Assembly (NCBI GenBank): GCA_027023325.1
Contig: JALVVQ010000068.1
Coordinates: 1-16,116, forward strand
Length of the DNA stretch: 16,116 bases
Direction: 5' to 3'
Source of the DNA: Campylobacteraceae bacterium
Lineage (GTDB): Bacteria > Campylobacterota > Campylobacteria > Campylobacterales > Sulfurovaceae
The notes below the pieces were generated by a model that was not told the DNA's origin, did not search any database, and saw only the letters and a list, made by a program, of their open reading frames with translations. Shown here piece by piece: positions 12,698-16,116 of this stretch. Made by a program: the position numbers and the translations under genes. Numbering within the stretch: position 1 is the first letter of the stretch; each line of letters opens with the position of its first letter.

Positions 12698-12723
12698 TAT
12701 TTTACTGAATTAGAGGTTACTGC

Positions 12724-13278
12724 TTGGTTAAACACAGACCGTCTGTTGCACTGTTTGGAGGGAGTTTTGATCCGCCACATGAGGGGCATCGGCGTATTGT
12801 AGAGGTACTGACAACACTGGACGATATTGACAAAGTCATTGTCATGCCAGCGTTTCTTAATCCCTTCAAGACCTCCACACTGGCTTCTGCCGATAGGCGT
12901 CTGGCTTGGTGCAAAAAAGTCTGCCGTGGAAACAAAGTGATTATCAGTGATTTTGAGATATCCCAGCATCGGCCAGTCTATACGATTGAGACACTCCATG
13001 CACTCCAAAAAGAGTATGAGGTCAAGTATCTTGCCATAGGCGCTGACAATCTGGATAAGATCATGCACTGGAAGCACTTTGAGGAGATCAATGCACAAGT
13101 TACTTGGCTTGTCTTCACCAGAGGTCAAACAACGCCAGATTGCAGATTACTCATGCACTGCATGGTTATTGCGCTGCATCTGCCTGTCAGTTCTACTGCG
13201 ATTCGCGATGGCAAAGACATGAGGCATATCGATAGCACTATTCTCGATGAAGTAACAGACATACTACACACAACATGA
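12724..13278 (+). CDS. nadD: Nicotinate-nucleotide adenylyltransferase
   Basis: Joins nicotinate mononucleotide and ATP to form deamido-NAD in NAD biosynthesis. 184 aa. GGSFDPPHEGH holds the nucleotidyltransferase HxGH signature (H19-E-G-H22), and SSTAIR (156-161) is the C-terminal ISSTxIR motif. AIGADNLDKIMHWKHFEEI is the usual substrate-binding stretch. The start is TTG at 12724, supported by AGAGG 7 bases upstream and by its position 26 bp after a TATAAT box; there is no nearby in-frame ATG. It is followed by rsfS after 9 bp, a conserved pairing. Confidence 0.95.
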   Translation: MVKHRPSVALFGGSFDPPHEGHRRIVEVLTTLDDIDKVIVMPAFLNPFKTSTLASADRRLAWCKKVCRGNKVIISDFEISQHRPVYTIETLHALQKEYEVKYLAIGADNLDKIMHWKHFEEINAQVTWLVFTRGQTTPDCRLLMHCMVIALHLPVSSTAIRDGKDMRHIDSTILDEVTDILHTT

Positions 13279-13287
13279 AGGATACAC

Positions 13288-13620
13288 ATGACTATCAAAG
13301 AGAGAGTTGACGCTATTGTCAGCGTCCTGGACAACAAAAAAGCAGAAGAGATTGAAGTATTTGATCTCTCCGATACTGACTACATCGCCAAAGAAGTAGT
13401 CATTGCCAACTCATTTGGAGGAAAGCACACTATCGCACTCTATGAGCATCTCAAAAAAGAGCTCAAACCAAAAGGAGAAGAATTTCTCGGAGCAGATGAG
13501 AGTGATGACTGGGTCGTCGTTGACCTGGGAGATATCATTGTCCATATCATGACACCTGCCTACAGAGAGCACTATTCACTGGAAAAATTCCTTAGTGAAC
13601 TTGAGTCCAGAGAAAGCTAA
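13288..13620 (+). CDS. rsfS: Ribosomal silencing factor RsfS (Iojap family)
   Basis: 110 aa, the normal length for RsfS, which binds ribosomal protein L14 and blocks subunit joining when nutrients are scarce. Family features: EIEVFDLSDTDYIAKEVVIANSFGGKH, then GADESDDWVVVDLGDIIVHIMTPAYREHYSLEKF, close to the usual W-V-V-D-L-G-D-I-I-V-H core. AAGGA ends 5 bases before the ATG and overlaps the nadD stop region, so the two are co-transcribed. It converges on the next minus-strand gene with only 7 bp between the stops and no terminator hairpin. Confidence 0.96.
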   Translation: MTIKERVDAIVSVLDNKKAEEIEVFDLSDTDYIAKEVVIANSFGGKHTIALYEHLKKELKPKGEEFLGADESDDWVVVDLGDIIVHIMTPAYREHYSLEKFLSELESRES

Positions 13621-13627
13621 ATAGCTA

Positions 13628-13882
13628 CTAGTCAGTCAGCTCTTGCTTGAGCTTCTCCTGATTGAGCTTTTTGATTAGTTTTTCAGAGAGCGCCCCATAG
13701 CTCTCTGCTTCCAGTTTCAGCATTTTTGATATTTCATCTTCTGAGCTCCCTGCTGCCCATCCGAGCAACAACTTGTACTCTCTTTTGGTGAGCCTTGCCT
13801 TGAGCACAGGCAACAGCGCTGCCTCCTCCTTGAGACTTCCGACCAGCTTTCTAATATGTTTTGTGATTGTTTGTTGTATCAT
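13628..13882 (-). CDS. Small helix-turn-helix-like protein, unknown role
   Basis: 84 aa, mainly helical, not assignable to a named family. The segment LTKREYKLLLGWAAGSSEDEISKMLKLEAESYGALSEKL, about residues 31-69, follows the spacing of sigma-factor region 4 or LuxR-type helix-turn-helix domains (T-x-x-E-x-x-x-L-x-x-x-x-x-G-S-x-x-E-I-x-x-x-L). The end is Lys/Glu-rich. It could bind DNA or an RNA polymerase subunit; that is inference from pattern only. AGGAT, located in the tail of the upstream gene, is 7 bases before the ATG, and only 4 bases separate the genes. It is the last gene of the tatA-argS-membrane protein run. Confidence 0.7.
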   Translation of the reverse strand: MIQQTITKHIRKLVGSLKEEAALLPVLKARLTKREYKLLLGWAAGSSEDEISKMLKLEAESYGALSEKLIKKLNQEKLKQELTD

Positions 13883-13886
13883 GCCA

Positions 13887-14216
13887 TTATCCTAAGTATT
13901 CGTGTCCGGATCCCTCTAGGAGCTCCAGCAGTAAAAACAGTCCTATGGTAAACACAGGAGAGAGTATAAGCCACCAGTAGTAGCGATTGCGTATCAGATA
14001 ATAGAGCAGCCCCAGCCATGCCCCTATCAGCAGCACCAGATGAGTGATGTAGATAGGAGGAACCATGCGTGTAATATTGCCTGCGATACCCAGCGAAACG
14101 ATGAGTGCAAATGATCCAAAGGCAATAAGAAGTTTTCGAGTATTTCGATTACGCTTGTATTGCAAAAAGATCAGTGCAACCGTGGCCAAAATAACCAATA
14201 CTAGTAATGCTTTCAT
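13887..14216 (-). CDS. Four-helix inner-membrane protein of unknown function
   Basis: 109 aa with four predicted membrane segments at about 2-20, 28-46, 54-74 and 79-100. They are separated by short loops: a basic cytoplasmic one (KRNRNTRK), NITRMVPP, and RNRYYWW, which should also be cytoplasmic. This places both termini probably inside. I do not recognise a family. The start is firm: GGGAGGA lies 8 bases before the ATG and 13 bases separate it from the argS stop, so it is translated from the argS transcript. The following helix-turn-helix-like gene is 4 bases away, which suggests the two work together or are simply carried along with argS. Confidence 0.75.
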   Translation of the reverse strand: MKALLVLVILATVALIFLQYKRNRNTRKLLIAFGSFALIVSLGIAGNITRMVPPIYITHLVLLIGAWLGLLYYLIRNRYYWWLILSPVFTIGLFLLLELLEGSGHEYLG

Positions 14217-14229
14217 TGGCGTATCCTCC

Positions 14230-15927
14230 CTAGAGTCTATCCAGCACTTCGATACCCAACAAGGATAATCCTTGCTTGATCGTGCGCGCTGTTAAGTCAG
14301 CCAGTAGCAACCTGCTTTCTCTCAATGCTTCTGGTACCTCTTCTTTGAGAATAGGATTTTGCTCATAAAACTTCATGAAAAGCGTGGTCAACTCATAGAG
14401 ATAGCTGCTGATATAGTGTGGCATGGACTCTCTTGCTGCCCCGTTCAGTACATCTTCAAAGCGTAGGAGCATCAGCCCCAGTCTAGTCTCCAATGGATCT
14501 TGTAGTGTTATCTTGCCACCAATCGATCCATCATGCTTGCGAAAGATCGACTGGATACGCGCATACGCATACTGGAGGTAGAGGGAAGTGTTACCCTCAA
14601 AACTCAACATCTTGTCCCAGTCGAAGATATAGTTAGACTCACGGTTGACAGAGAGCTCTGCATATTTGACTGCACCGATACCGACGATGCGTGCTACCTC
14701 ATCCACCTCCTTCTCTTCTTGGGTATCTCGCTCCTGTATCATGGTTTTGGCTCGGACCACTGCCTCATCCAGTAGATCGATCAGCTTCACCGTACCTCCA
14801 TCTCTGGTCTTGAAAGGGCGACCGCTCTTATCCAGCATCATCCCAAAACTCACATGCTCCATCAAGACATCTTCGCCTACAAATCCTGCCCTTTTGGCAG
14901 CATCAAACACCTGCTTGAAGTGCCCCGCTTGCCTAGCATCTACCACATAGCTGATCCGCTTGGCACCCAACTCTTGCACACGATACCTGATCGCTGCCAG
15001 GTCTGTGGTAGCATAGAGGAATCCTCCATCACGCTTCTGAATGATCAGCGGCACTTCGCTGCCCTCCATAAAGACGCACTGCGCCCCATCACTCTCAGTA
15101 AGTATATCTTGAGATTTCAAGGATACAAGTACCGCGGGTAGCCTGTCGTTATAGCTGCTCTCAGCACGCACATCCTCTCTGCCCAAGGCGATGCCCAGTG
15201 TCTCATACACGGCTTCACAATGCCCCAAAGAGACATCGATAAACTGCTGCCAGAGTTTTTGACAGTGACTGTCGCCTCCCTGAAGTTTGACCACATACTC
15301 TCGTGCCATATCTGCAAAGTCCGGATCACTGTCAAATTTGACCTTGGCATCCTTATAGAACTGCTCCAAGTCACCCAAAGAACTGTAGGCATCCTCACCG
15401 CTGACTTCCAAATAAGCAATCAGCATCCCAAACTGCGTCCCCCAATCACCGATATGGTTCTGGCGGATCACCTCATCACCCAAAAAGCCAAACAGTCTCG
15501 CCAGTGTATCGCCGATAATCGTAGAGCGCAGATGCCCCACATGCATCTGCTTGGCCATATTGGGGCTGGAGTAGTCTACGACGGTTTTGGTACTTTCAGT
15601 CTTGACCTGCACAGACAGCCTTTTGTCTGTCCAGGCCTCTTGAAGTCTCTCCTCTATCCACGCAGGGTTGATCCAGAGATTGATAAAGCCAGGGCCGGCA
15701 ATCTCAGTCTGGGAGATGATGCCTGTCGTATCTATTTTCTCCACAATCTCTGCTGCAACCTGTCGGGGATTTTTGCCAAGCTGCTTGGCCAAAGCCATGG
15801 CACCATTGAATTGATAGTCTCCGAATTCCGGCTTTCCGGCTTCCGTGACAGACATAGGTGCTGCCTCGATCCCTGCTTGAGAAAATGCTTCTTTGATGAT
15901 CTGGTCTAGTGCTGTTTTACATTTCAT
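14230..15927 (-). CDS. argS: Arginine-tRNA ligase
   Basis: 565 aa, the usual bacterial size. The N-terminal tRNA D-loop-binding domain is Add1 (GKPEFGDYQFNGAMALAKQLGKNP). The class Ia catalytic core has DYSSPNMAKQMHVGHLRST with the HIGH box as HVGH (129-132), IGDWGTQFGML, and YATTDLAAIRYR. The KMSKS loop is degenerate (FKTRDGG, 372-378), a known property of many ArgRS enzymes. The C-terminal anticodon-binding domain starts near 450 (LQYAYARIQSIFRK) and ends at SLLGIEVLDRL. GGAA is 5 bases before the ATG. It lies 104 bp downstream of a tatA-like gene and leads two small genes. Confidence 0.97.
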   Translation of the reverse strand: MKCKTALDQIIKEAFSQAGIEAAPMSVTEAGKPEFGDYQFNGAMALAKQLGKNPRQVAAEIVEKIDTTGIISQTEIAGPGFINLWINPAWIEERLQEAWTDKRLSVQVKTESTKTVVDYSSPNMAKQMHVGHLRSTIIGDTLARLFGFLGDEVIRQNHIGDWGTQFGMLIAYLEVSGEDAYSSLGDLEQFYKDAKVKFDSDPDFADMAREYVVKLQGGDSHCQKLWQQFIDVSLGHCEAVYETLGIALGREDVRAESSYNDRLPAVLVSLKSQDILTESDGAQCVFMEGSEVPLIIQKRDGGFLYATTDLAAIRYRVQELGAKRISYVVDARQAGHFKQVFDAAKRAGFVGEDVLMEHVSFGMMLDKSGRPFKTRDGGTVKLIDLLDEAVVRAKTMIQERDTQEEKEVDEVARIVGIGAVKYAELSVNRESNYIFDWDKMLSFEGNTSLYLQYAYARIQSIFRKHDGSIGGKITLQDPLETRLGLMLLRFEDVLNGAARESMPHYISSYLYELTTLFMKFYEQNPILKEEVPEALRESRLLLADLTARTIKQGLSLLGIEVLDRL

Positions 15928-15975
15928 TGATATTCCGTAAGTGTAGGTATTTACTTGGTGCGGTAATGAAGTAGT

Positions 15976-15998
15976 AGCGTGTGCCTAAGGCACACGCT
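15976..15998. repeat. Perfect 10-bp hairpin between tatA and argS
   Basis: AGCGTGTGCC (15976-15985), loop TAA and GGCACACGCT (15989-15998) pair without mismatch. No T-tract follows on either strand, so it is not a classical intrinsic terminator. GTAGT stands just before it, recalling the GTAGG tag of the other hairpins. It may weaken read-through from tatA into argS or protect a processed end. Confidence 0.65.
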
Positions 15999-16031
15999 TG
16001 ACACTCTATGCAGGGTGTCTCTACTGTATTA

Positions 16032-16115
16032 TTATGCTTTGTCTGCTACTTTTTCGCTGACACTCTCTGTAGCCTCATTGATTGCCTCTTTTGCATCAGC
16101 GATCTCTTTTTTGGC
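16032..16115 (-). CDS. tatA: C-terminal tail of a TatA-like protein, truncated by the window
   Basis: Only 27 codons and the stop TAA are visible, ending KEIADAKEAINEATESVSEK followed by VADKA. A charged, Lys/Glu/Ala-rich helical tail of this kind is what TatA, the pore-forming part of the twin-arginine protein exporter, carries after its membrane helix. A tatA-argS neighbourhood is known from Campylobacter as I recall. The transmembrane and amphipathic helices lie outside the window, so the call rests mainly on position. Another protein with a charged tail would look the same. Confidence 0.45.
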   Translation of the reverse strand, partial: AKKEIADAKEAINEATESVSEKVADKA

Positions 16116-16116
16116 A

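Noticed and set aside
12237..12713. 158-aa plus-strand open frame antisense to pgk
   Set aside because: Ser-rich low-information translation lying wholly over pgk and the shared promoter; no ribosome site.
15220..15909. 229-aa plus-strand open frame inside argS
   Set aside because: It is fully antisense to argS, whose protein has all class Ia motifs. The shadow protein has no recognisable domain.
15976..15998. Intrinsic terminator between tatA and argS
   Set aside because: The hairpin is strong, but neither strand has a T-tract after it, so I list it only as a hairpin repeat.

Overview
The window looks like a chromosomal segment of a Campylobacterota bacterium (Epsilonproteobacteria), most like the Sulfurovum/Sulfurimonas group. 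The evidence is gene content and order: rimO followed by tilS; miaB next to an HP0268-type small protein and divergent from nusA (the order I recall from Campylobacter jejuni); pgk-tpiA divergent from nadD-rsfS; and argS downstream of a tatA-like gene. The assignment rests on recognised proteins and remembered synteny, not on a database search.

Layout. Positions 2-1168 hold the 3' part of an outer-membrane porin gene with a terminator. Positions 1240-4610 form an AT-rich accessory island of four tandem two-gene modules of toxin-antitoxin type: an unknown 101-aa protein with a PIN-domain protein; DUF4258 with DUF2283; a 65-aa unknown with a polymerase-beta-type nucleotidyltransferase; and MntA with HepT (MNT/HEPN). 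The DNA before each module is built from the same parts: a short hairpin, tandem CTAATTY heptamers, and a promoter block ending in an extended -10 (TGnTATAAT) that points into the module. From 4637 on the DNA is core genome: rimO and tilS (+), a Xer-type tyrosine recombinase, miaB and an HP0268-family gene (-), nusA (+), tpiA and pgk (-), nadD and rsfS (+), then on the minus strand tatA (partial), argS, a four-helix membrane protein and a small helix-turn-helix-like protein.

Functional themes. RimO and MiaB are related radical-SAM methylthiotransferases acting on ribosomal protein S12 and on tRNA. TilS, ArgRS, RsfS and NusA also serve translation or transcription. Pgk and TpiA are central carbon enzymes, NadD makes NAD, and TatA belongs to protein export.

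The main non-coding signal is a family of about nine intergenic hairpins. Read in one orientation, most begin with YGTARG (usually CGTAGG), followed by a stem whose sequence differs between copies while its pairing is kept. Six lie in the island, two form an inverted REPIN-like pair between nusA and tpiA, and one looser member lies between tatA and argS. Together with the shared promoter block, they make the island look like an array of repeat-bounded toxin-antitoxin cassettes.
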